Shown here piece by piece: positions 35,001 to 47,782 of a stretch of DNA of 64,000 bases. Under the pieces are notes generated by a model, which saw nothing but the letters and a program-made list of their open reading frames with translations, ran no database searches and had not been told where the DNA came from. Positions within the stretch are counted from its first letter, which is position 1; each line of letters starts with the position of its first letter. The position numbers were made by a program, and so were the translations under genes. Source of the stretch: Ascidia mentula (taxonomy: Eukaryota > Chordata > Ascidiacea > Phlebobranchia > Ascidiidae); assembly GCA_947561715.1 (NCBI GenBank), contig OX387197.1, forward strand, positions 7,561,001 to 7,625,000, given 5' to 3'.

Positions 35001-38000
35001 ATTGTGTTAGCTGCAGACAGATGGCCACTGTTTCGACCTGTTAGGTCCTTTTTTAGACCTTTTTAGCTTACACGATAAACATAATGTTTAGCCCAAGACC
35101 TAACAATGGACACAACAATCTGACATACGATTTTTTTTTAAATGTGTATTTAACAATAGTATTTGGTTTGTAAGCATTTGTTCTACAAAGACAATGGGGA
35201 CTTTGGCTCATTTTAATATTTTCAGAAACTGCAATCAAAAAGACAGTGAGGAAATTAGGATAAGGCTGGTATATAAACCTTACAAATTTGACCCTTACAT
35301 CAGCCAGACGAACTTGTAAATTTTATAACTATGGAGCTAAACCTGCCTTGGTCTATCCCAAGAATTGACAAGATAACAAAAAGGGTGTCTTACTTATACC
35401 ACGCTCTCCTCCAGTTGAGGAATGAGGCCTTGGTCCAAACCCACATACTCATGACAATTCCTGTCCCAAACAAGGCAACCATGTTGAGCTTGATGACACT
35501 CAGACTTGGTTGATTGTGAAGATGACATGTAAGAGGTGGACTGCCACTGAGCTGCTGTTGCACTGACACATTGGCTCGACACCTGGCAAAAAGAACAAAT
35601 ATCATTTGATTAAATCAATAAAACTAAAAAGCAAATCATTTTTTTTTTGGTTTTCTGGCATGCTGTTCAAAGGAGGCTTAAGTTCTCCAGAGATAAATTC
35701 TTCAAAAAAAAATCATGGTGTCTGGTGACAAATTGTCAAATACAGGTTACTTTAATTAATATCAAGCTGTGGCTGCAATCCCAGCCAATGTATCTGTTTT
35801 CAATGTATTTGTCTCTGGCGTGTAGTAAAACTGAGTTTACAAAAAAAAAATTTTCATGTAAGAATAATTCAAGGTAAAGTCACAGAGTGCGCGATGTGGA
35901 AATGGGTTATTGTGCAATTTTATGGCCAAAGTGTCAGTGAATAACAGATAAACCAGTCATTTAGAAAAATTGCAATGAAACAATGAAAATCTTACAAGCG
36001 GCGTACTTAATAAAATAATACTAAAACTAAATCTTTTATCTTGCTCATATATAAAGTGTGACCAATGATTATGTATATACATATATTATACAATTTCCCC
36101 AAAACTCTACCACACAAACATATAGCATACGCATACACCTTGAACAGGCATGCTTCACTAAATTGATAATAACATGGCGATCATGCCTCAGCTCTTACTT
36201 GATATATTCTCTGAAACTTTTGTCCCATATAGCTTGATTTGTGAAGTCATAAACGTGGACAGAAAACGTGACAAAGACAAACATGAATGCCAGCACTGCA
36301 AACACACCTGAAGTAAAACAATAAAAAAATTATTGCTATGTTTTAGGTTCAGAAAATGATGTCGTTTTTTTACTATACTTTTTTTAGCTTTCAATGTAAA
36401 CAATAACGACAACACAAACCCAGGTATAACTTATGTAAAATTCACCACCACAAACATTTTTAGCTGTTTGCTTACGCAGAAAATAGACAAAATATTCATA
36501 CACAATTTTATTTTGTCGTGTTAACCAAAGTGTTAAGTTATTACTGCACTAAAAGTTATTAGATTTTATAAATACAGTATTTTTGTTTGATACAGTAAAC
36601 AGCTGGACAACTTACCAATTCTGGCCATGGTCCATGTTATCCTGGACAGAGCATTTTCATTTAAAAGTCCTGTGTGGCCTGATCTGATTGAAAAAAGAAT
36701 GGCTAAACCTCGAAAGATAAAAAACCCTCCGATGACGAGGACAATTCCAACGGGCAGGAGAAGAAAACCCATCCTGTACCTGAAACAGAAAAAACAGATT
36801 GCAATTTAACTTTTCTTAAAAATTTTCTATGGGTATGTTGTCCTATTCAGAGCTTATAAAATGATTTTGTTCTGTGACCCTACATCATAAAAGAAAATAT
36901 CTATGCAACCCCTTTATGGGTAGCCTTGCATTGGTGATTTTAAACAGTTAATCTGCACTATACCTGAAAACAGTCTTTAGTCCTTGCCCAATATGACCTT
37001 ATTCAAACAGAATATAAAACATACATAATCTGAATAAAACAGTCAACGCTAGTATGCTATTGATCATATTACTAGAATCTATTAACCTAAACTTATATTT
37101 TGTGATACCTAATGGGGACCAATGGCCATAGGCGCCTAGTTTTCATTTTTCCAGGGGGGGGGGCGGCTATATTATGACGTCATAATTTGTTGCTATGACG
37201 TCATCAAGTATCGAAAAACTGTGTTTGAATTTCAATGCATGATGCGTGTTAGCCAAAAGAGCAGCGTTAACGATGAACACACGAGATCGGTCTACGACAC
37301 GACCAATAAGTACCTGTTTGCTTATCATACTGCGAGACTGACGTTGCAACAACCGATGTCAGTTACGCAAGCGAAACTAGGTCAACATGTTTTGTGTGCG
37401 TCGCGTAAGAAACACATTGTTTTTAGGTTTTATTATCTTCGAACGTTACAAATGCGACGAGTTACATAGTGCGGACAGACGCGCGTAATAGCCACTCGTT
37501 TTCTTTTTTGAAAAACCTGAGGGGGCGCCGCCCCCCCTGCCCTCCCGGACTAGGCGCCTATGCCCATGGCCCATCGTTTGAAAAGCCCTAGTTCAACTAC
37601 TTTGACATCCCAAAATGAGTAAGTTACTAGCTGAAACAATTTTAAAATTTATTTACATACATAATACACAAAATCCTGCAAAAACATGGGCTTAATATTG
37701 GGTCAACCCACCAGTGATTTTTGTAGCCGACGAAACATATTCCACTCATTGAATCTCCGTCAATTTCTGACACAGCAAGACAACACAACATCAGGATAAA
37801 TGGAACTGACCATGATATTAGGTGAAACTTTCTTTCCTAGGATAAAGAAAAATAAGCTGGCATGTTTGTGCTTCAAAACCAACTATTAACCCTCAATTCT
37901 CTTGAAGGCTTTGGACAAATCTTAATTGTTTCCATGTTTCTGGTTTTTATCAAATTTATGCTCTTTCAAAAATAGTATGAAAACTGGGTGGTTTGATTAA

Positions 38001-41000
38001 AAAAGTAGTTTATGACATAAAAAATTTGCCCACCAAATAGTTCTAATTTCAACAAATAACTGCTACAAAGTTATGCACAAGCGGGGGATGGCCGCGCGTA
38101 CTTTGCTTTGCTATTACTGAAGGCCAAGAAACAGATTTAAAAATTTTTCAACCTAAGTTGAACTTGCTTTGTTTTTGAGTGGATCTTTGTTGCTTCCCTG
38201 GCTGAGGGCTCTGAAGAGAAGATACCAGGAGTAGGAAAGGATATCGAACCATGTGATCCCCGCCATCAGGAAGAAGTAAACCAGAACAAATATGATCACA
38301 CATGAGGGGGATTCACCTGTGCCACTGTAACAACGGACAAGTATTTTGAAAATATCCAAACAGATGCAAAAGCTTTGATTTTTTTAAAAATAAAACTAAC
38401 GACGATGAGTTAAAACATAAATCTTCTATGCAGAAAGAGGGAATAGTTGATCAAAGTTATGTTTGTTTTTTTGCGAAATGATTACAAAAAAGTGCTGACA
38501 TCTCTAGTACAGGTGGTGCGGCCCAGGCAGCCATTTGGCCCAAGCTGCTGTTTAATGGGCCATGACTTAGACAGGCTGAAAGCACTGATTAAACAGAGGG
38601 GTCAAAAAATTAGGTTTAGGGAAAAACTGATAAACAGAGCCATGCTGACAAAGTGTTGAAAAGATAACAGAGTTCAGTCAGCTTTGGTGGCAGAAGAAGG
38701 AATGCTGATTAAGAGGTGACAGCTGAACCTTGGCAGTCAAACAAGACCTCCGCACAGTCATAACAAAGCACGGCCACACAGGGAGTGCCGATATTTCAAC
38801 ACATGTTTTGTGGTGTTTGTGAACAGATTTATGATTGCATTTCTATGAAGATTGAAATACATACCATTCTCAACACAAAGCAACTCTTGGAAAATGCAAC
38901 TGACATTAGCCAGATAATCAGATATTGAAAATACAATTGCTTTCAAATGTGGACTCAGCCTTGTTTTTGTTAAATATCTGGTAGCATTCACACTACACAT
39001 ATTCTGACAAAACTAACAAAAACATTTACAAAAGTTGACGATGTACTATATTGTCTGCAAAAAATACACATGTACATATGACCAAAAGTCATTTGTACAA
39101 TACTGCATATATAGTGATATTTCTTTACTTACACAGGCTCTCGTAAACGCATTGTACCATCTCTCCGACACACAATTTCATCTCTTGCTCCATCAAAGAA
39201 CTGGGCGAGCCATCCGATACTTCCAAGGAAGAAACACATGTTAATGTAGAAGATGATTCTGGCTGGGTATTTACTAGAGTTCTTCCAGTCAATAAAGAAG
39301 GAAAGCTGAAAACAACAGTAAATGCACAAAAACTAGTTATTTAAAGTAGTGTGCAATGTAATATTGGGACGTTCATGTGTGGCCTCTTTAGATATATTTT
39401 AATAGATGGTTACTTTAAGAATAATACCATTAAATATAAATAAATCTTTCTAATTTTTTTTCACTTGTTTCAGTGATAATTAAATCCCATTGAAGCAATC
39501 CATCAATTTAATTATTCCTGCAAAATACAAAATCTATGCAATTGTTAAATCTATACAATCGAAACTATGCTTAAAGTTACCTAAATTTGCAAATGGTCAC
39601 CACTGACCGATCTATTGGCACAACAACCCAAGAGGCTAGTGTCAAGTTACATACTGTGGCCACAGGTTTCAGGAAACCATTGCTGGCTGCCATGATGGAA
39701 ATTGTTTTGCAACATTTCAACGGAAATTATTTTTAACCAAAACAAAGCTAATGCCATACAGTTTTCAGCAAAGTTTGATGATTGTATTATGCAACAATAA
39801 AAAGTAATTTAAACAGAATCACTTTACCGTACATGCATTCCAGAAAAAAAAAACACCCACACATATGTTTTTGTCATGTCAGCTATTTTGGAAGTCAACA
39901 AACATATACCAAAAAGCACGCAATTCAGCAATTTGACTCCAGCATGTACAGTGAAAAAATGCCAGTGTATGCCTCAAGGCAAAATAAATGATTCATGAAA
40001 ATTATGGGAGAGCCCAGAGGTACAGTCAGTTAACAGTCACAGAATTTCTGACAGACACAATTTAATTTTGGACTGTCCTGTCATCAATCTTGATAACACG
40101 CTACACTGGGCATGACATCCGAGGTGGTTCACCCCTTCCCCATGCACAGAACAGGACAAACTGCCTTTGCTGTGGAGGTGCTGGACTTTCAAGTAGCACC
40201 ACATTTTTCCAATTGGACTAGATTCCCTTTTCCCCAACATCACAGAAACTATTAAATCTCCATGTTTTCCCCCGCAAAACTTGCTTTCCATATCAGATCA
40301 ATGTTGCAAAAAAGCGTTAAACTGGTAGGAGGATTATTATTATTATTATTATCAAGTGCTCTATAACTACTCTTTGAATTTTCACTACACAACTTGGTAT
40401 AGTTCTGCTTATACAGCACAAACCAGCTTATATAGATACATAGTTGGCAATACATGGTTTTTGAAACATCAATTTATAGTAAAGACTGTATTTCGTGTTG
40501 CTATGTTTGTTAAATAACATATGTACTTAGCATCGCATATACTCTCTTGAAATCTTCAAAATAATTGAAGTTAAAGAACATTAAATACATTTCATGACAC
40601 AAATACATATCAAAATCACATTGGAAGTCAAAGGAGCTAAATGTTGAGTAAAATTATTGACGCTAAACATACCATTGCAAAGAATGTGCACAAACAGGCC
40701 ACTGATGCCCAACCAGCTATAAATGAGTGGATCTCATCATGTTGAGTCTGATTGAATAGAGGATTCATGCATTGCAGACCACAACCCTCGACCCCATCAT
40801 AGTAGGATGCTTTGTTTGTTGTTGCAATCAGGGGAATTTCACACTTTGACTTGTTGAATGGCAGTTTCTTTATCTTTAAACAGAAGCTTGGGGATGAACG
40901 CATAAATTTGCAATTTATATGTTGGCAAAATGCATTTTTGGATATAAAATATTTACAGAGCAGTCTGTTTGATCGATGTTTTCAAATTCAAATTTTTCAA

Positions 41001-42213
41001 TAACATATATAAATGATTTACTGCCTGCCAGGATAATTAAGTATATACAGATAATTATCCTTTACAATATTTTGTCATGTGCTAGATTTAATACTAGATG
41101 TTATAGGCAGAAGCACAAGTTGAGGACTAACCGCACATCCGTCATCAAACACATCATTGTTATCACATTGGAGAAAGTCTGGCCAACCATGCTCTATTTC
41201 CACAATTCTACATGGACTCCGAGTTGCTGCACATAAAGACCTGGAAAAGTATTAACAGAAATCCTTACAAGGTTAAAAAATAAACTGGCCTACAAAAGCA
41301 AGCTGAATTTTTTTGGCTCACTTTTTTTGATGACCTATAGGTACATGCTAATCTAAGGAGAGAAAATCAGAGTGAAACCGAAATTAAATTGGCTCATGTT
41401 GGACATTGTTTCCCTTGGCTAAATACAGAAACCTATGATTTTTTGCAGATACCCCCACCCCTCCAGTTTACTTTAGGATGGTCAACAGTAAATGTTCTCT
41501 GTTATATTAATTAAATGTACACCACAAGTGCATGTACATACCTGTCAGGAAGTCCAATCCTATTATTTTCACATGTTGGATAATAAACAGAACAAAGAAG
41601 AGGTTGAATGACATCCCAACATCTCGGAACAGCTCTTAAACCTGTGAGGAAATGTACACAATACAATCAATTAAAAGAAAAGTACATGGAAGTTGGAAAA
41701 TTTCTGATTACAACATTCTTATTATCTCCCGTCCAGTCTGCAGAGCATGGCAGCTGTACGCGAAAGATTTTCTTCAACTGTTTTTGTTTGCATGCCAAAC
41801 AAAAGTTTTTCGGCACGCGAATGTCGAAACATAAAACAATTAAAAGTAAGACGTTTTATCGTTTTTGTTGCACGCATGCCTATGGGTCATGCACACATGC
41901 AAGCGAAAAGTTTGTCTTTTACGCCCGAGATCTCGTCGGGAACTGCCATATTCTGCAGACCGGTCTCCTATAATGTACAGAAATTCATTTTGCAATGTTT
42001 CTTACTTGACCAAAGAAGCAGGCGACCTTTAACCTCCGTTAATGTACTGGCATCGCTGGCAAGCTCAAAAGATGTTGAAGTGACAGGAAGAGTGATCCCA
42101 AAACAGGAGGCAGACTCATTAAGCTTCTGACATGCAGATGTCGCAAACTTTTGGCATGTTTGCAAACCAACTTCGGTGGAAGTCACATTGTCAAGAACTG
42201 GAGAGGAGGTCAT
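32073..42213 (-). CDS. SMO: Smoothened, Hedgehog-pathway class F GPCR
   Basis: Seven-helix Frizzled-class receptor that transduces Hedgehog signals when released from Patched. Sixteen exons: 42213-42006, 41641-41542, 41240-41132, 40873-40673, 39305-39133, 38324-38168, 37836-37712, 36779-36616, 36307-36199, 35582-35394, 34940-34836, 34496-34379, 34140-33946, 33174-33100, 32944-32812 and 32509-32073; 2598 nt, 865 residues. The cysteine-rich extracellular domain includes [22 protein letters not shown] and [10 protein letters not shown]. The linker [12 protein letters not shown] leads to helix 1. Helix and loop signatures are [47 protein letters not shown], and [14 protein letters not shown] with WRRAW. 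The tail begins [19 protein letters not shown] and includes [14 protein letters not shown]. The signal peptide is missing from this model; an ATG at 42564 (MHQLR then a good GTAAGT donor) is a candidate first exon. One intron appears to use a GC donor. Confidence 0.94.
35009..35048 (-). repeat. Hammerhead-ribozyme repeat, 3' half only, in SMO intron
   Basis: The minus strand reads a GACCT/AGGTC stem II, an intact GAAA, an ACAG/CTGT stem III, GTC and TGCAGCT. The 5' part with CTGATGA is missing. Flanking sequence (AATAATATGAATTGTGT, plus strand) is shared with the copy at 53058, so the repeat unit extends outside the ribozyme. Confidence 0.65.
37127..37562. mobile_element. hAT-like MITE in a Smoothened intron
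   Basis: 436-bp element with inverted ends CATAGGCGCCTAGT and ACTAGGCGCCTATG. Subterminal G-rich and C-rich blocks also pair. It is flanked by 8-bp duplications ccaatggc/cccatggc with one mismatch, the hAT hallmark. The interior holds TGACGTCA sites and a short open frame without a transposase motif, so it is non-autonomous. Confidence 0.75.
38166..38167 (-). other. GC donor of a probable GC-AG intron in SMO
   Basis: The exon ending KDPLKNK runs into GCAAGT on the minus strand, the strict consensus of GC-AG introns. Only this junction keeps the frame into ERKFHLISW at the acceptor at 37836; nearby GT dinucleotides give the wrong phase or meet a stop. Confidence 0.7.
40334..40353. repeat. TTA/ATT microsatellite in SMO intron
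   Basis: About six to seven trinucleotide units. Confidence 0.7.
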
Positions 42214-42599
42214 GGTTTTCCTTTAATCCATGCTGGCTATGTGGGCACAGTTTGCGAACAAGACAGAAAAATACTGCAACAGGTTTACCAAAAAATATTT
42301 TTGCCTATACTTAACACACACATACAGCCAAAGGTAGCCTAGTGGAAACGGAACCAGTTTCTGTTAAAAGTAAATATCTAATAATATTTTAAGAGATTAG
42401 TTGTTTCAAACTATAAGCGAGTATCTTACTTGTGGTTTTCCAAGTTTAATCACACTGGTTTCTGCAACGAATTAATAATATCAACGAGACAATGGAGAAA
42501 CTTTCAGGGCCGTTACAGTTGATAAACTACATAGAAATATAAAACTTACGCGCAACTGATGCATGAGGAGCTAAACATAAACGACCCACAGTTGCATAA

Positions 42600-43130
42600 A
42601 AATGCCGGTTGAAATATGCATCTTTTTTTTTACTTTGTGTTTTTGGTTCTTTTTCTGAGCAGATAGAATGACAAAGCTGATGCTGCCGGGATGTTTTATT
42701 GTGACAAACCTATACACTGTACACGTAAAAAAGCCACATACCACATAGTCCATACGTCACATCATTCTTAACACCACCAAACCTTGTCTCTTGCCTTGGC
42801 TACGCTAAAGGATGTCCGTAATGTTTAAATGAGTACCATAACGTCATAGTACATATATCCAGTCGTTGACCCTATTTAGAGCTGATATGGCTATAGCCAT
42901 AAGTGCAGATAGCAACTTCGGCTCGGTTGATCTTTTAACTTAACCTGCTAGGAGTTGGTTTTCTTGTCATATCGGTTGCAGCTTTTATACTTTATCTAAG
43001 ACCAACCTCTGACCCCAAGACTAGAAGTTAGATCTGAGATCAGAAGTCGAAATCTTCTCTGACACCAAAGTTTCTCTAAACCACAACGACTAGAAAGCGA
43101 TTCCGAAAGACCGAATTTTCATCCATATTC
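42600..43130. other. Upstream region of Smoothened
   Basis: Non-coding as far as I can see; it should contain the Smoothened promoter and possibly its first exon just below 42600. No motif stands out. Confidence 0.35.
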
Positions 43131-43684
43131 ATGTTGATCCTGCACCCCCCTCTCGTGGGGCCTGATTGGAGTCGGTGTTATGCAATTATCACCACAAACA
43201 GAAGCGGAGTCGTATATAGTTACTTTTTTCGAAGCGGGAGTCGAGAAATTTATTTCACGCATTCAGCCGGTTCGCTCCGTTTCTTGGAATTTAATGATCT
43301 GAGAATAAGAAATAACCTCCCCCATGCTGTAACACCCTCCACTTAATTACTACCAGCACATTCTTTTCCTCATCAACACCATGAAACCCTCGGAACAAGA
43401 CATAGAATTCCCCGGGCAACCAAACGAAATATTATGTTTAAAATTTTTCGTCTGCAATTGTGTATCCCTCTTTTTTCGTAACTTCTTTTTTTTCGTAGGC
43501 CTACCTGTACCATATCACTACACCTTAATGTTTCTATTTTGTACTTTCCGCCCTCTTACCTTAATATCTCCCTATCCTTTCTACTTCCGTTTCATTGTAG
43601 TTTATACAACGATGTGTGATGTTCGTGGTGGCGGCTGTTATAGCCTGCCCGAATAAAATAATCTTGGAATTTAATCATCTACGC
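43131..43684 (+). mobile_element. 3' end of a non-LTR retrotransposon (LINE), truncated
   Basis: A plus frame reads VVYSYFFRSGSREIY ... LRIRNNLPHAVTPST. This resembles the conserved C-terminal block of LINE reverse transcriptase proteins (YSYFFR ... WNNLP) with the tryptophan lost. About 330 bp of 3' tail follows, ending near AATAAAATAATC. The reverse transcriptase core is absent. Confidence 0.55.
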
Positions 43685-43870
43685 CAATGTTTCCCAACCG
43701 GTGGTAGTGGTACGTGACGGCATTCCAGGTGGTACGCGAGCATCTTTTCGTAATTTGCGAATTTAAGAAATCGTAAGTGATCTCAAAGTATTTGTTACTT
43801 CATCCACTAGGTTACTTTGTAACACTCAACTATAGGTAGTACGCAACAACAAAAAGGTTAGGAATCACTG
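43685..43870. mobile_element. hAT MITE with 8-bp target-site duplication
   Basis: A 186-bp element between CAATGTTTCCCAACC and GGTTAGGAATCACTG, imperfect inverted repeats of the hAT type (consensus near CAGTGRTTCYYAACC). It is flanked by atctacgc and atctgcgc, an 8-bp duplication with one mismatch. Confidence 0.8.
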
Positions 43871-44388
43871 ATCTGCGCGAACCGGTTGTTAGCGACCGTA
43901 TGTGTAGACCTATTTGTTTTACGTCGTGCACTATATTCCCGCGGTTACTATGGCATACTGCTTGTGAGAGAACCGGATACCAAAATACTTGAATCCCACC
44001 ACTGCCCATTTCCAAGTCTTCCAACATTTTGTTTCTATGGCCAATTGTTGCACCACCACATGTAGTCTGTTCTGTTGTGTTGCACGGGTTTGCGCAAGAC
44101 CAAAACAATAAAAAAAAGACCAAAACAATATGCTTTCCGGAGTAGACCGATGTTAAGTTTAGTTCTCAGTTCTCATGCCATGAGAACATTGTCGCCACAA
44201 CTTTAAATACAAAAATAGCTACAAGCTTTATTTGTTCCGTAACATTAGTGAATGAACTAATATAAGTTTAATCTTAGAATTGTATATCTATATGCATTGT
44301 TTTTTTTGGCAGCAGAATTTGCTGAATTGCACAACAAGTGTGTTTGTGCGATTGGTTTATGCGACCGATCAATTGATAGACGAGCACA

Positions 44389-47250
44389 ATGCCTCGTTCA
44401 TATGACGAAGAGCTACAATTTTTGGAAAGGAAGAATGATTATTGTTGGACAATTAAAAAAGGATTTGTACCCAATATGAAGGTATAAATTTAATTTTCTT
44501 CTCTTTAACTGTAAATGATCATTCAGAACGAAAATTATCATATCCATAATATTAAACAGGTTGATGGGGTCTTTTACGTAAACAGTCATTTGGAAAAGCT
44601 TATGTTGGAAGAACTAAGAAACTCATGCAGAGGTGGGATTGGTGGATTTCTTCCTGGTGTCAAGCAAATTGCCAATGTTGCAGCACTACCAGGGATTGTA
44701 AAGGTAACTTGGAAATTATAGCATCACAAATCTCAAAAAATAGCTCAAACAAAATATTACATACATATGCAACTTTAGTGACTTACATTAAGAATGGTTA
44801 AAACTATAACTAAAAGCAATTGCTCAAAAATGAATTTAGCTGTATGTATAAAGTATTTTAGGGGGGCCTGATTTGTGTCTTAAACTAAAATTGTAACCTC
44901 ATGAAAATATTTTCAATGTTTAGAACTCAATTGGACTTCCAGACGTGCATTCTGGGTATGGATTTGCTATTGGTAACATGGCTGCTTTTGATATGGACAA
45001 CCCTGAGTCGATTGTTTCTCCAGGAGGAGTTGGTATGTCAATAGTTTACAAATAATACCTTTTGGATAAAGTTTTGTAATTTGGTTAGTGATGTGTGTTT
45101 AAACTTTCCACATAGGTTTTGACATAAACTGTGGTGTTCGACTTATAAGAACAAACTTGGATGAAAGTGATGTAGAGCCAGTGAAAGAACAACTCTGCCA
45201 GTCCCTGTTTGACCATATTCCAGTTGGGGTTGGATCGAAAGGAGTCATTCCTATGGCTGCAAAGTAATATGCTTTGTTTCTATGTACATGTATAGGACAG
45301 TGCAGTCACATTGCTGATAGTGAACACAATACGTTTTGAAACAGAGATCTCAATGAAGCTTTGGAAATGGGTGTTGACTGGTCCCTACGCGAGGGTTATG
45401 CATGGGCTGAGGACAAGGAACACTGTGAGGAGTATGGGAGACTCTTACAAGCAGACCCCTCAAAGGTGTCTGCAAAAGCAAAGAAAAGGGGACTTCCCCA
45501 GGTTAATATATGTGGATTTGTGTTGCAGGAATTTAGATTAACTGGAGGTGGATATAGTAAGGTTTTTCACATTTTTTAAAGCATTTATTACAATAATAGC
45601 CTTATTTGCATTTAGCAAATATACAAAAGTTATGTTAACATTTAAGCTTGGTACACTTGGTGCCGGAAACCATTACGCTGAAATACAAGTGGTCGATGAA
45701 ATCTTTGACAAGCATGCGGCAAGCAAGATGGGCATTGATCGCAAAAAGCAAGTTTGTGTTATGGTCCACTGTGGCAGCAGAGGATTGGGCCACCAAGTGG
45801 CCACTGGTACGCCTGATCTGCAGCATGTTTGTTATGTGTTGGTACTGAAACAAACATTATGAGAGAATGCTAAATAAAGTTTTAGTTGTGTATAAATAAT
45901 TTATTTAAAGGTTTTGTTAAAAACTTGCAACCTAGTTTTAACTTGATGTCTAGATGCCCTTGTTTCTATGGAGAAGGCAATGACCCGTGACCAGATTGTT
46001 GTGAACGACAGACAACTGGCTTGTGCCCACATTAAATCGCAGGAAGGACAAGACTATTTGAAATCCATGTTTGCAGCTGGAAATTATGCTTGGGTGAACA
46101 GAAGCTCCATGACCTTTCTTACAAGACAGGTTTGTGTTAAATTGGAAAGATTTTAAATACTTTCTAACAATTATAATTAGAAATATGACACAAGTAAAAA
46201 GAAAACACCAAAATGTTAAAATGTTTTTGACGCGTTATAGGCATTTGGAAAAGTTTTCAACTGCTCATCAGATGACTTGGACATGCAGCTCATTTATGAT
46301 GTTTCACATAACATTGCAAAAGTGGAGGAGCACATGTTAGATGGAAAACAAAAAACGCTTCTAGTTCACCGCAAGGGATCAACTCGTGCTTTTCCACCCC
46401 ATCATCCTCTTATTCCTGTTGATTATCAGGTTGGAAATATTAAGTTTGGTTCATTTTCTGTTAGAAATCAAAAGCTTTTCCCTTGCTTGTGTTTGATCAA
46501 TACATTTGTATCATTATTTGGATGCATTTATGTACCATGTAGAATATCATTATTTATGCCTTGCTACATTCTAAACTTGTTTTGTGTGTGCTTAATATAC
46601 TTGAACTGTACTGTTGCGAAATGTTTATTTCAGTATGCACTGTTTGTTACTCCTTTTTCCAAACTGTTGTTTTTTGCAGCTTACTGGACAACCAGTTCTT
46701 ATCGGAGGAACAATGGGAACTTGCAGTTACGTACTGACTGGAACGCAACATGGTATGGAAACCACATTTGGAACCACCTGCCATGGGGCGGTATGTTGAT
46801 TGAAATCTTGCAATTCACTTTCATGATGATTTAATGTAGATTTGTGTTTTCCTTTAAAGGGCCGAGCATTATCCAGAGCAAAATCAAGACGAAATCTGGA
46901 CTATCAGGAAGTTCTGGACAAGCTTGCAGAAAAAGGAATAGCTATTAGAGTCGCGTCACCAAAGCTGGTGATGGAAGAGGTATGCTAACACCACCAAATC
47001 CTCATGCTCTGTGATTTTCTGGCGCACGCCAGCAAAAAAATAATAAAACAAAAATATACTATATTTCAGTGAAGCTTTAAAAAACTTTGAAATTTATTGC
47101 TACAATACAGCAACTGCAAAATATAATAAAATGTTTATACAGGCCCCTGAATCATACAAGGATGTCACTGAGGTTGTCAACACTTGCCATGAAGCAGGCA
47201 TTAGCAAAAAAGCAATCAAACTACGGCCTATTGCTGTAATTAAAGGCTGA
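44389..47250 (+). CDS. RTCB: RNA-splicing ligase RtcB homologue (tRNA ligase catalytic subunit)
   Basis: Catalytic subunit of the metazoan tRNA ligase complex. It joins tRNA exon halves and XBP1 mRNA via 3'-phosphate/2',3'-cyclic phosphate chemistry with GTP and Mn. Eleven exons: 44389-44481, 44560-44703, 44924-45032, 45116-45263, 45345-45501, 45647-45806, 45954-46129, 46241-46429, 46680-46790, 46860-46979 and 47143-47250; 1515 nt, 504 residues, the family's normal length. Start [15 protein letters not shown] and end [12 protein letters not shown] match animal orthologues. Metal/active-site blocks are intact: [20 protein letters not shown] (metal-binding Cys), [60 protein letters not shown] and TTCHGAGRALSR (guanylated His). 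It is head to head with Smoothened. Confidence 0.97.
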
Positions 47251-47530
47251 AACTACCAGCCAAATACCAGTTGGCAAAAGTGCATGTCAGTGCCATTGTA
47301 GCAAGATGGTGTTTTAGATTGAAGCATTGTGTTGAGAGGTGAGAATTTGATTTGAAACTGTATATTTCTGTTGTACTGTGCGAGTAAAACTTCTATTACA
47401 AAAAGTGGAACGACTGTATATTTTCTGATTTGTGGCCTCATTGATTTACAAAGAATTGCAATAAGTTAACCATGTTTATTTTGTGCAAGTGTTTCATATG
47501 TTTCTTAATATTGTTCACAATTTTATTGAG

Positions 47531-47538
47531 AAATAAAC
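47531..47538 (+). terminator. Poly(A) signal of RTCB
   Basis: AATAAA about 285 nt beyond the RTCB stop, in the spacer shared with the convergent aldo/keto reductase gene. Confidence 0.5.
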
Positions 47539-47782
47539 ACTAAGTTCATGTGATAGTAAAGGTTATTATATTTAAGGGAGAAAATGTGGCAGTTGAAGTG
47601 CAAATCATTATATGTTATACCACACAAAAACATATTCACACATAACAAATAAAATAATACAATTTTGTTGGGTGTACGTGTGCAATTATCCATGTAACAT
47701 AAGATTTAATAAAGTTATAATTTTTTTAACAAACATAATTTGTGAATAAATAATAATGCCAAACGGCATATAGAACATAAAT

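Noticed and set aside
46268..46275. TCATCAG word in RTCB
   Set aside because: It is coding sequence (SSDD region) without the ribozyme context.
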